DNA from: Pseudomonas alkylphenolica
GTDB taxonomy: Bacteria > Pseudomonadota > Gammaproteobacteria > Pseudomonadales > Pseudomonadaceae
Length of the DNA: 64,000 bases
Direction: 5' to 3'
NCBI RefSeq assembly: GCF_000746525.1
Contig: NZ_CP009048.1
Location: 4,095,501 to 4,159,500, forward strand
The notes beneath the pieces are model-generated. The model saw only the letters and a list, made by a program, of their open reading frames with translations, was not told where the DNA came from and ran no database searches. The translations under genes were made by a program, and so were the position numbers. Each line of letters opens with the position of its first letter. Position 1 is the first letter of the stretch. This document shows, in pieces, positions 36,503 through 44,907 of the stretch.

Positions 36503-39500
36503 TCAATCAGCCAGCCAGGCGCGGCGCCAGCCCTCCAGCCTTTGCCCTTCCAGCAACCATTCACTACGCACGATTGCCTGCAGGGAATCGCCCAGGGCCG
36601 CAGAAGCACCAAGGTCCTCCAGGTGCAGGCGGATCGCCCGGACCCAGTCGGCGGCCTGATTGTTCACCCGCGACAACGGCAAGGCATCGCCGCCGGCAAA
36701 GCCTGCAACCCGACTACAGATGACCGCCTGACCGCAAGCCGCGTGCTGAAGCACGCGCATATCGCCGGAGCACGCATTGACCAGGGTTTCAGCCATGGGT
36801 ACCAGGGCAATGTCCAGATTCAGGGCCGCCAAATCGACACCCAGGCAATGCGGCTCCACAGCTGCGTGATGCTCTCTCAGGTACGGCCGCAAGGCGGCAG
36901 GGCAATCGCCCAGAACCACCCAGTCGACTTCACCCGCCAGCATCGGCACAACCTCGGCGAGCAAGTACGCATCATGGCAGCCCAACCATCCCACACGCGG
37001 TTTCTCCCCCGCGCGCCGAGCCCCCTGCAAACGCCCCCACGAGGGGGGCAGGACGTTCTCGAGCAGCCGTACATCATCGTGCTGGTCCCGCACCAGCTCA
37101 GCCAGCGCTGCCGTGGCAACCAACACCCTGTCAGCCTGCATCACCCCGGACCGGATACGCTGCTCCAGATCCTCGGCAGAACGCACCTGACCATCGCCGA
37201 TGCCCTGCAGATAACGATCCAGATCATAGACCTTGAATGCCTGCGAAAAAGCACGCAGGCGACGCAACGCCAACAACCCCGAATCATCCAGTGGACGCTG
37301 CAGCACGATGCTTGAAGGGTTGTAGCGCTCTATCTCCATCGGCGACAGCACCCCGGCGATCACCGCACCTTCGATACGCCCTGCGTCGCGCAAGGCCTCC
37401 ATAGGCCCCAGCAGGCGCGAACTTACCGCGCCGTCCTGATCGGCCGCGCAGGCAAGCACGGTCGGTACCATCCCCCGCAATGGCCGCCAGCTCATATCGC
37501 CTCCCTGGACGGCAAACTCCTCGCCCGCACTCAGCGAGAAGTTGACGTTGTACGCGGGGTCACGTGCCAGCTGCGGCAACCAGCGCGCATACAGTGCATC
37601 CTCCTGATCGGCGCTGGCCGGCTCGTCCTCCGAAGCGTCCAGCAAAAGCCGGGCGTGGGGCGTCCAGACATTCAGGTAACCGGCCTGAAGCAGCCTGAGG
37701 CACAGGTCCACAGCCACCCAGCGAGAAAACAGGGGATCAATGTCGAAGCCACCGGATTCAATGAATAGCGAGCGGCGCACCATGAGGCATTCGCCACCGA
37801 CAGCCGAACAATCCTGTTCCAGCCCAAGACGCCCCATGTAACCGGAGTCCTGCGCGGAGCGGCCTTCGAAGGCGCGCCCAACCCCGCCACCCAGCCCCAA
37901 TACCAGGGCCGCCTGGCGAACAGCACTGTCGCGGGTCACCAGCTTGCAACCAACGGCACCCACTTCCGGGCGCTGCGCATGGTTGAGCAACGCCTGCAGC
38001 CATTCGCCATCGAGCACGGCGCTGCCGGCATCCAGCCACAGCAGGTATTCACCCCGGGCCTCCTCCACTGCCGCGTTGCACATGGCCGCACGCGTGTAAC
38101 CGGGCTCGAAGCGCAGGATGTTGAAGCGCCCTTCCCCCATCCGCCCGACCATCGCAAGCCAATTCAGCAACACGGGATCATTACTGCCCGGCTCAATCAG
38201 CAACACCTCATAGTCGGCAAAGGTTGTCTGCGCCATCAAGCTCTCCAGGCAGCGCTGGAAGTGCAGCAGCTGTCCTTCGAGGAAGATGACGATGCTGACC
38301 GAAGCCTGCTGCTGGTGTGCATAGTCGATACGGTAACGACCCGGCGCTGCCGCCAACGGCAGCGCTTTAGCAGCGGTATATCCACGGCCTTGCAAATGCG
38401 CTTCGATGACCGCGCACTCGTCGGCACATGCCTGCAACTGCAGGGCATTGCCGATCAACAACGGCTCGCTAACGTGACCGACGCACCCCAGCCCCCGCTC
38501 GCTGATCAAGCGCAGTTGGAAATCAAGTTCGAACGCCCGGCCACCCGCCTGATTGAAGCCACCAAGCTGGCGCCAGGCATCGCATCGGTACAACCAATGC
38601 CGCGACAGGTAGCCTGGGAAGGCCAGCAACATGTCCAGATTAAGGTCGGGGCGCAATGCGGTATCGACCACTCCCTGCGCTTGGCACAGGGCTTCATCCG
38701 CATAGACAGCCAGGCAGTCCATGGGAACCCGGGTCAACTCCAGTGCCGTCAGCAACAAGCCGCTGGCGGTGAATTCGCTGCCGGCGTTCACCAACATGAA
38801 CCAGTCGCCGGTGTGCCCACGCAGACAGGCATCGATCGCAAGGACCGGCCCTGCTGGATCGCACTGCACCCATTGGACGGCGCGCAGTCCTGGATTCTCC
38901 TGACCCAACACGCAAACCTGCACACCCGGGTACAGGCCACGATCCAGGCTGTCCAGGGTGAGCGCCAGCGCCACGGAGTCACCGTGGTCGACCACCAGCA
39001 CAACAAAGCGCGCATCAGTTGCATCCGCCAGCCGGTCTTCGATCAACCGCATCTGCTGCGGCTGTGGATAACGTTGCCGCAGCCAGTCCCGCACGCCCAG
39101 CTGATTGCCCACAGCCTCACGACGGGCGGATGCCTGGGTCTTGGTGATGAAAACTTCCAGCTGGCTCCAGAACGGCGCCGTCCGCTCGACATAGCGTTGC
39201 AACGCGCCATCCAGGCCGGCCCGCGCATGGATCAGCGCATCCTCACGATCCAGCATGGCAAAACCAGCACTGCCGACGAAGCTGGCATCGAGAAACGCCT
39301 GATCGATGCCGTGCCCGGGGATGAAGATGACCGGGCATCCGCAGAGCACTGCAATTACGCAAGTCATCGACCACTCATGGGTGTACATCACCTCTGCCCG
39401 TCGGAGCAGTTGCGCCAGCTCTGGCAGTGTCAGGGCTTTGGCCATGCTCAGCAGACGAACATCCGCCGGCAGTATCGAGTAGTCAATGGTGTCGAGAGGA

Positions 39501-40045
39501 AAGCGATTCTGGTAGAGGTAACGGCCTTCACGCTGACTGTCCGGCTGCCCGGCACAGAACAGGTCAACGTCGATTGTCGGCAGGCACAGCAAATCACCGT
39601 CCGGGTGGCCATGATCTTCGGCAATCAATTTGCCCGAGTAGAACAGCAGATCGCTGGGCGCAGCCTCCATGCCCCGGCCAGAGATGAACCCCTCGAAGTT
39701 CAGCAGGAAACGCGCCACGACCGAACAGTTGAACGGATTGCCCGCGGCAACTTCTGGATAGACCGCAATCGGCACCCGACCTGCAAGTTCGTGACGCTGC
39801 CTGGCCTCGTCGTCAAGCAACGGCGTCTTCAGCTCCGGGTTCACCACCTTGCCGCCGCAGATGTAGGCCTCTCGTCCATTCAGGTTGAGCAGATGGCAGA
39901 GGTAATGGAGCGAGGCGATCCCCGATGAGGTCTCCCGGTAATCCGGCGCCATGATGTAGTACGGGTGCTCCGGCCGGGCATACATCAATCGGAGACGCTT
40001 CATGGCCTGCTCCAGGCCCGCGCCAACCTGCACGGAATTCGACAT
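36503..40045 (-). CDS. Giant multidomain glycosyltransferase, paralogue of the flagellin glycosyltransferase
   Basis: 1180 residues. There is a GT-B-like N-terminus (about 25-300, YIMAPDYRETSSGIASLHYLCHLL) and a diverged GT2-like segment (about 340-545). A GT2 domain follows (about 570-800) with SVSIVIFLEGQLLHFQRCLESL, LWLDAGSAVLD and AQRPEVGAVG. A C-terminal GT-B-like domain (about 860-1180) resembles the end of the 1188-residue neighbour. In that last domain the pattern NxxxKSxxxxLEYGACG is changed to CSGDMRVLQHAACG, with Gln at 1100 where the paralogue has Glu. The C-terminal domain may therefore be inactive or use another donor. Likely cytosolic; acceptor unknown. ATG with GGAG upstream. 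Confidence 0.8.
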   Translation of the reverse strand: MSNSVQVGAGLEQAMKRLRLMYARPEHPYYIMAPDYRETSSGIASLHYLCHLLNLNGREAYICGGKVVNPELKTPLLDDEARQRHELAGRVPIAVYPEVAAGNPFNCSVVARFLLNFEGFISGRGMEAAPSDLLFYSGKLIAEDHGHPDGDLLCLPTIDVDLFCAGQPDSQREGRYLYQNRFPLDTIDYSILPADVRLLSMAKALTLPELAQLLRRAEVMYTHEWSMTCVIAVLCGCPVIFIPGHGIDQAFLDASFVGSAGFAMLDREDALIHARAGLDGALQRYVERTAPFWSQLEVFITKTQASARREAVGNQLGVRDWLRQRYPQPQQMRLIEDRLADATDARFVVLVVDHGDSVALALTLDSLDRGLYPGVQVCVLGQENPGLRAVQWVQCDPAGPVLAIDACLRGHTGDWFMLVNAGSEFTASGLLLTALELTRVPMDCLAVYADEALCQAQGVVDTALRPDLNLDMLLAFPGYLSRHWLYRCDAWRQLGGFNQAGGRAFELDFQLRLISERGLGCVGHVSEPLLIGNALQLQACADECAVIEAHLQGRGYTAAKALPLAAAPGRYRIDYAHQQQASVSIVIFLEGQLLHFQRCLESLMAQTTFADYEVLLIEPGSNDPVLLNWLAMVGRMGEGRFNILRFEPGYTRAAMCNAAVEEARGEYLLWLDAGSAVLDGEWLQALLNHAQRPEVGAVGCKLVTRDSAVRQAALVLGLGGGVGRAFEGRSAQDSGYMGRLGLEQDCSAVGGECLMVRRSLFIESGGFDIDPLFSRWVAVDLCLRLLQAGYLNVWTPHARLLLDASEDEPASADQEDALYARWLPQLARDPAYNVNFSLSAGEEFAVQGGDMSWRPLRGMVPTVLACAADQDGAVSSRLLGPMEALRDAGRIEGAVIAGVLSPMEIERYNPSSIVLQRPLDDSGLLALRRLRAFSQAFKVYDLDRYLQGIGDGQVRSAEDLEQRIRSGVMQADRVLVATAALAELVRDQHDDVRLLENVLPPSWGRLQGARRAGEKPRVGWLGCHDAYLLAEVVPMLAGEVDWVVLGDCPAALRPYLREHHAAVEPHCLGVDLAALNLDIALVPMAETLVNACSGDMRVLQHAACGQAVICSRVAGFAGGDALPLSRVNNQAADWVRAIRLHLEDLGASAALGDSLQAIVRSEWLLEGQRLEGWRRAWLAD

Positions 40046-40093
40046 GGGGTGAAACTCCAGAAATCAGCTGAACAATCGCCGCGCCTAAGGCAG

Positions 40094-41248
40094 TCACGCC
40101 TCCCGAGCACCTGCGAAGAATTGGAAGATGGCTGCGCACACCTGAGCGACCTGGCGGCTACTCATGTCGGAAAAAAGCGGCAGGCGCACCAGGCATGCAG
40201 AAACCTCCTGCGTGACGGGCAAGTCACCGACACTGCGCGAGTAGCGCAATCCGGCAGGGGAGTCATGCAGGGGGACGTAATGGAACACGGCATAAATGCC
40301 CCGTTCGCGGAGAAACTCAATCAGTTCACCGCGCTCTTTGTTACTGCGCATCAGCAGATAGAAGATATGCGCATTGGCCGGCTTGCCGCCCTGGGCACGG
40401 GGCAAGGTGAAATAGCCGTCCGCTTCAAGGGACGCAAGCTGATGGTAATAGGACTCGTACAATGAGCGGCGATGAGTATTGATACTTTCCCCCTGCTCCA
40501 GCTGGGCATACAGGAAAGCAGCCGTCAGCTCGCTGGGCAGGAACGAGGAACCCACGTCGACCCAGGTGTACTTGCTCACTTCTCCGCGGGAAAAAGCTTT
40601 GCGGTTGGTGCCTTTCTGCCAGATGATTTCAGCCCGCTCGATTAACCTGGGGTCGTTGATGAGCAGAGCCCCACCCTCACCGCTGATCACGTTTTTCGTT
40701 TCGTGAAAACTCAGGCAACCCAGATGGCCCAAAGTCCCCAGTGCACGGGTTTTCTCCCGGGCAAGGATCGCCTGGGCGGCGTCCTCGATGAGGATCAGCC
40801 CGTGCTTGTCGCACAGGCGTAGCAGGGCATCCATGTCACAAGGCTGGCCCGCGTAATGCACCGCGACGATCGCCTTGGTCTTCTCGGTGATTGCCGCCTC
40901 CACCAGGCGCTCGTCCAGGTTCAGCGTATCCTTGCGTACATCCACAAAGACCGGGACTGCGCCGCGCAGGACAAAGGCGTTTGCCGTGGATACGAAGGTG
41001 AAAGACGGCATGATGACTTCATCGCCCGGCCCGATATCCGCCAGGATCGCCGCCATCTCCAGGGCCGCCGTGCACGAATGCGTCAACAGTGCCTTGGGGC
41101 ATCCCAGGTTGACCTCCAGCCATTCCTGGCATAAGCGCGTGAATTGCCCATCGCCAGCGATACCGCCATTCATCACCGCCTGCGCGATATAGAACAGCTC
41201 TTTGCCAACGACAAAAGGCTTATTGAAAGGAATGATCTGCTTGCTCAC
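40094..41248 (-). CDS. WecE-type dTDP-4-amino-4,6-dideoxy-sugar aminotransferase
   Basis: PLP enzyme of the DegT/DnrJ/EryC1/StrS family, 384 residues. K185 in SFHETKN is the Schiff-base lysine, and EDAAQA binds PLP. The stretches IPFNKP, PSFTFVSTANAFVLRGA and KYTWVDVGSSFLPSELTAAFLYAQLE closely follow WecE/RffA, which makes dTDP-4-amino-4,6-dideoxygalactose from the 4-keto sugar. A related VioA makes dTDP-viosamine for flagellin in P. syringae, so the exact epimer is uncertain. The start is GTG with GGAG eight bases upstream. No sugar-nucleotide synthesis genes (rmlA/rmlB) are nearby. Confidence 0.88.
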   Translation of the reverse strand: MSKQIIPFNKPFVVGKELFYIAQAVMNGGIAGDGQFTRLCQEWLEVNLGCPKALLTHSCTAALEMAAILADIGPGDEVIMPSFTFVSTANAFVLRGAVPVFVDVRKDTLNLDERLVEAAITEKTKAIVAVHYAGQPCDMDALLRLCDKHGLILIEDAAQAILAREKTRALGTLGHLGCLSFHETKNVISGEGGALLINDPRLIERAEIIWQKGTNRKAFSRGEVSKYTWVDVGSSFLPSELTAAFLYAQLEQGESINTHRRSLYESYYHQLASLEADGYFTLPRAQGGKPANAHIFYLLMRSNKERGELIEFLRERGIYAVFHYVPLHDSPAGLRYSRSVGDLPVTQEVSACLVRLPLFSDMSSRQVAQVCAAIFQFFAGAREA

Positions 41249-41272
41249 ATTCGTGACTCCGGCGTTCTGGCT

Positions 41273-42652
41273 TCAGGCAAAGTCCGAGAGGGAAAGGTAA
41301 CCACCCAACAGCGCGTCCAGGAAATCCACCTGAACGGCCTGCTCGAGCCCATGCTTGTCGAAGAAGGCACGTGCACGCTGGTAGTAGTAATGCTCCACCG
41401 CCTGGTCAGCATCGGTATGACCGGCATCAAAGCCATGCTGCGACAACGCCGAGCATTTGACCGCTGCATACTTGCGACAGCATGCCTCCACCGACTGATC
41501 TAGCCATGCACTGCGCTGCGGTCGGGTGAAGTGGAAATAGTCTTTGGCCTGCGCCGAAACAGACTTGTCCAGCAGCAATGCAGCCAGGTTGTCAGCCAAC
41601 CATGGCGCAAAATGGTAGCCATCCCTGCGGGTGCCGGAGGCAATGAAGGTGTTGTCGTTAAGCTGGCCGATGACCGGGTAGCCATCAAGGCTCAGCGGGC
41701 GGTAGCCGAAGTTGTAGCGGATGAACCCACTGGTGCGGTGCAGGTGGTTGACCTGATTGATCGCACCGTTGATCAGCGCCGCCACCGACTCTGCCCGCGG
41801 GAAGTGTTCGTCGGCGGTGGTCACCAGGTTGGTGGCCCCGACGACGAACTGGTCGTCCTGATAGGGCGCATGGTAGATGCCACAGGCGCCGCCACGGTTG
41901 GGAGTACGCAGTACGTAGCGCCCCTTGATGCCGGGGTTCTTCAACACCACGGTCGCGCCGACACCATTGACCACCCGAATGCAGCCTTCCTCGTCCCACA
42001 ATCGCGTCGCCATACTGCCATTGGCCAGCACGACACGCTCCCCGCTCAGCACGCGCCCGTCTTCCAGGGTCACGCCACGGGTACGACCATTGACCTTGTC
42101 CAGCGATTTCACCACGCCGTCGACAAAACGCACACCGCGTCTTTCCAGCGTTGCCTGCAGCGCATGGATCACACCATCCGGATTGAGCACGCCTTCGCGC
42201 GGCAGGAACAGCGCCTGACGCGTGCGATAGTTCGCCCCTGGCACATAGGCGGGTTCAAGGTGCGGGTCGACACGTTCGTACGGCTCGGCGAATTCGTCAA
42301 GGTATCCGGCGATCGCATCGAACGCGGCATCCTCGAAGCTGTTGGAGGCGTTGTTATTCACCAGCACGGTACCCAGGCGATAGTACTCGGCGGGAATCTC
42401 GAACTCTTCGACAAAGCTCCCCCACAGACGGGCTGATGCCTGGCTCAACTCGAACTTCAGACGGTCACGCGGTTGATCGAGTGCGCCCGGCTCGAGCTCG
42501 GCGAAGGAGTTGAGCATGGCCGCAGCGGCCATGGAAGCGCTATAAGGACGTGTAGCCGGTCCAACCACCTGGATGCGCTCACCTGGAACACTACGCGACA
42601 GGCCTGCGGCGATAGCCAGGGCAACCATTCCATTGCCAACAATCAGAAACAT
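41273..42652 (-). CDS. FAD-dependent oxidoreductase (DAO-like), role unknown
   Basis: 459 residues. The N-terminal FAD-binding motif is LIVGNGMVALAIAAGL (3-18), and further FAD-contact stretches include ERVVLANGSMATRLW and PVIGQLNDNTFIASGTRRDGYHFAPWLADNLAALLL near the C-terminus, as in D-amino-acid oxidase-like flavoproteins. The substrate cannot be told from the sequence. Its place between a methyltransferase and a sugar aminotransferase suggests oxidation of a sugar or an acyl/amino substituent, which is inference. The ATG at 42652 has AAGGAG six bases upstream. An upstream extension is out of character. Confidence 0.8.
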   Translation of the reverse strand: MFLIVGNGMVALAIAAGLSRSVPGERIQVVGPATRPYSASMAAAAMLNSFAELEPGALDQPRDRLKFELSQASARLWGSFVEEFEIPAEYYRLGTVLVNNNASNSFEDAAFDAIAGYLDEFAEPYERVDPHLEPAYVPGANYRTRQALFLPREGVLNPDGVIHALQATLERRGVRFVDGVVKSLDKVNGRTRGVTLEDGRVLSGERVVLANGSMATRLWDEEGCIRVVNGVGATVVLKNPGIKGRYVLRTPNRGGACGIYHAPYQDDQFVVGATNLVTTADEHFPRAESVAALINGAINQVNHLHRTSGFIRYNFGYRPLSLDGYPVIGQLNDNTFIASGTRRDGYHFAPWLADNLAALLLDKSVSAQAKDYFHFTRPQRSAWLDQSVEACCRKYAAVKCSALSQHGFDAGHTDADQAVEHYYYQRARAFFDKHGLEQAVQVDFLDALLGGYLSLSDFA

Positions 42653-42662
42653 GGGGCGCTCC

Positions 42663-43430
42663 TTACAGCAGTTTGACGATGCACAGTGACGGGTAGGTTT
42701 CCGAGCGTTTGATCTCGTGACGCACCTTCCCCAGAATCTCGGCGACATAGGCATAGCCCTCGCCCGGCAGGAAGTCGCGCTGCAACTGGAAGAACACCAG
42801 CAATGCGCCAGGCACGCAGCGTGGCAAAATCTGCTCCAGGGCAAATCGGGTCGGCCCCTCCAGATTCATGTCGAAGAAAGCGAGGGCCACCAGCAGGTTG
42901 CGTTGCTGCTCGATGAACTGCGGCAAGGTGTCCTTGATATCCCCTTCCACCACCTGATGCCCGCCTGATACTTGAGGCAAAGCATTGATGCCTTCATGGA
43001 GGGTCAGCAGGTGACGCAGGTAATCCGCATAGCCATTGCCAGTGTCATAGCAACCGTCCTGGAAATGCGCGTTGGCAACCTGCCCGTCGCCGGTATGGGA
43101 TTTGTAGCCGGCAAAGGTATCGAACGCCGCGATCCGGCGCTGTTTGTTGAACGGTTCAAAGATCGCGCGAAGATTTTCACAGAGCACGGCGTTCTGCCCA
43201 CGCCACGTACCGAAGTCCAGTACCGAACCAGGCAACCGGACAATCTCACGATAAAGATCGGAAACCGCCAGCATCCGCGCTAACGATGCGGAGCGGATGA
43301 ACAAGCCGAGATTGCGCTCTTTTTCGGCATCATCCAGAGGCGCGTTGTGGAAAGCCTGCCAGAGCTGCTCACGGGCTTCGAGCTGGCTATCGCTGGACTG
43401 TGTGACGGAGGTGGAACCGCTTTTGAGCAT
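42663..43430 (-). CDS. Putative class I SAM-dependent methyltransferase (TylF/MycF-like)
   Basis: 255 residues. The SAM-binding motif I is VLDFGTWRGQNAVLCENL, followed by AAFDTFAGYKSHTGDG and a later VALAFFDMNLEGPTRFALEQILPRCVPGALLVF. This pattern resembles the TylF/MycF group of sugar O-methyltransferases. The start is taken as ATG at 43430, and a TTG four codons upstream is possible. It ends 10 bases before the FAD gene, whose ribosome-binding site it overlaps closely, so cotranscription is likely. Confidence 0.72.
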   Translation of the reverse strand: MLKSGSTSVTQSSDSQLEAREQLWQAFHNAPLDDAEKERNLGLFIRSASLARMLAVSDLYREIVRLPGSVLDFGTWRGQNAVLCENLRAIFEPFNKQRRIAAFDTFAGYKSHTGDGQVANAHFQDGCYDTGNGYADYLRHLLTLHEGINALPQVSGGHQVVEGDIKDTLPQFIEQQRNLLVALAFFDMNLEGPTRFALEQILPRCVPGALLVFFQLQRDFLPGEGYAYVAEILGKVRHEIKRSETYPSLCIVKLL

Positions 43431-43466
43431 AGTATTCGCCAAGAGACAAAGTGGTCGGACAGGTCG

Positions 43467-44102
43467 TCAAGAAGCCTTGCGCACAAGCAAGGTGAACTCG
43501 TACAAACCATAATCATGCAAGAGTGCCACCTCTCTGGAGTAGTTTCTTTTGCACAGATCAAAGTAGAAGCAGGGATCACCGTAATAGAGGTAATCACGCA
43601 TGAAAGGAGGGTCTGAATAAGAGGTCAGACAGTTGAAGGCGAAGCCCTTGCGACTGCAGGCATCCATGGTGCGCAGCACGTCGGCGATATATGCCTCCCA
43701 GGTTGCACGCGGGGTATCCTGGCAGACATTGAAAATGCCACTGGCCACCGCGTAATCCGCCTGCCATGGGGCACTTTCGGCCACCTCGAAGCGCACCGCG
43801 TCGTTGGCCGGATGCTGTTGGCGGGCTGCCGCGATCATCTGCTCCGACAGGTCGTACCCATGGTAATCGACCGCCAGACCATGCTCACGCAACCACGTCA
43901 GCAGCGCACCGTAGCCACATCCGACATCGATCAGGCTGAACCCTTCCTGCTGTTCTTTGGCTGGCACCAGTTTTAGCAACTGGGCAAACCGCAGTTGCTG
44001 CGATGCGCTGCCGTTCCAGTCGACCCCTTCGGGGGTGGCACCATGTGCACGGATTCGCGATGAGTAGTAATCCGCCACATCTTGCATGATGTCCGTGCTC
44101 AT
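43467..44102 (-). CDS. Class I SAM-dependent methyltransferase
   Basis: 211 residues with motif I LIDVGCGYGALLTWL (about 60-74) and acidic loop HGYDLSEQMIAAARQQ. The ending is enriched in aromatic residues (DYLYYGDPCFYFDLCKRNYSREVALLHDYGLYEFTLLVRK). Its target is probably a sugar of the flagellin glycan, judged only from context. Its ATG overlaps the WbqC-like stop as ATGA, so the two are translationally coupled. Confidence 0.82.
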   Translation of the reverse strand: MSTDIMQDVADYYSSRIRAHGATPEGVDWNGSASQQLRFAQLLKLVPAKEQQEGFSLIDVGCGYGALLTWLREHGLAVDYHGYDLSEQMIAAARQQHPANDAVRFEVAESAPWQADYAVASGIFNVCQDTPRATWEAYIADVLRTMDACSRKGFAFNCLTSYSDPPFMRDYLYYGDPCFYFDLCKRNYSREVALLHDYGLYEFTLLVRKAS

Positions 44103-44797
44103 GAACGTCGCTCCAGAAAAGTTGACGCATCGCTGCCTGTGTTGAACAACAAGTCGATGACACTGACGGCATGTTGAAACTCGCCGAACAACTGTGGGTA
44201 CTCGGGATAGCCGGCATAACTCATGTACGACACTTCGAGCCCGGCAGTGGCAAAGGCCGCTTCGTCCAGGTAGCAGCTGGCCGCAGGCCCCGAAAGATAC
44301 TCGGTGGCATCCAGGGCCTGACATAGCTGGATCAGCCGTTCATTCTTACCCTCGCTGCGCCCCAGGTCCTCGGAGCGATACAGCGGCGTGTGAATATCGA
44401 GCAACGCGCACAGGCCGCTGATGAACAGCTCATTGATGCGAGAAAGACTCTCGATGCTGGCAGCCTGCTCGTAGAGGGCGCGAATCGGTGCCTCCATCTG
44501 GGTAAAGCAAGCCGCTCGCCGGTAGCTCATCTCGATGGTCTTCCAGTGTTTGGCTGCCCAGTCCGATTCACTGACCTGCACTTCATTGATCAACTGCTCG
44601 TATCGCCCACGGTTCTTCACCGGGACACTCAACCAATGCTCGCCCTGGGCTGTCTTGATCTTGTTGCGATTGCGCCAGTCCCGCCGGGTGTACTGGACAT
44701 CGTCATACAAGATGAACGCATCGACGCTGCGAATCAGATCGAAGTATCCCTTCCAGGGGATGTAGTTCGACTGCACCACAGCTACTTTCTTTTGCAT
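44099..44797 (-). CDS. WbqC-like family protein
   Basis: 232 residues that fit the WbqC-like family seen in polysaccharide and glycan clusters: VAVVQSNYIPWKGYFDLIRSVD at the start, DDVQYTRRDWRNRNKIK, and a C-terminal YPEYPQLFGEFQHAVSVIDLLFNTG. Biochemical function in the family is not settled. The ATG at 44797 removes a non-conserved extension. A TTGACA lies about 45 bases upstream without a good -10. It is the first gene after a terminator, so it may begin its own transcript with the four genes that follow. Confidence 0.82.
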   Translation of the reverse strand: MQKKVAVVQSNYIPWKGYFDLIRSVDAFILYDDVQYTRRDWRNRNKIKTAQGEHWLSVPVKNRGRYEQLINEVQVSESDWAAKHWKTIEMSYRRAACFTQMEAPIRALYEQAASIESLSRINELFISGLCALLDIHTPLYRSEDLGRSEGKNERLIQLCQALDATEYLSGPAASCYLDEAAFATAGLEVSYMSYAGYPEYPQLFGEFQHAVSVIDLLFNTGSDASTFLERRS

Positions 44798-44864
44798 CCT
44801 GAACCTCACGTGCGCAACGCAAAACCGAGTCACTGGCCTGTCAATAAATCGCCACCAGACATGA

Positions 44865-44891
44865 AAAAGCCGGGTACTGGACCCGGCTTTT
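44865..44891 (-). terminator. Rho-independent terminator after the 921-residue glycosyltransferase
   Basis: AAAAGCCGGGT - ACTGG - ACCCGGCTTTT: a perfect 11-base stem that ends in T residues on the minus strand, 16 bases after the gene stop. Confidence 0.88.
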
Positions 44892-44907
44892 GCAATTCCC
44901 GCGCCAG

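Noticed and set aside
36223..36723. Plus-strand reading frame of 166 codons in and beyond the 416-base gap
   Set aside because: Its second half is antisense to the conserved end of the 1180-residue glycosyltransferase, it has no good ribosome-binding site, and its composition is Pro/Arg/Gly-rich as expected of a shadow frame.
44839..44844. TTGACA upstream of the WbqC-like gene as a sigma-70 promoter
   Set aside because: The -35 is perfect but no acceptable -10 lies 16-18 bases downstream.
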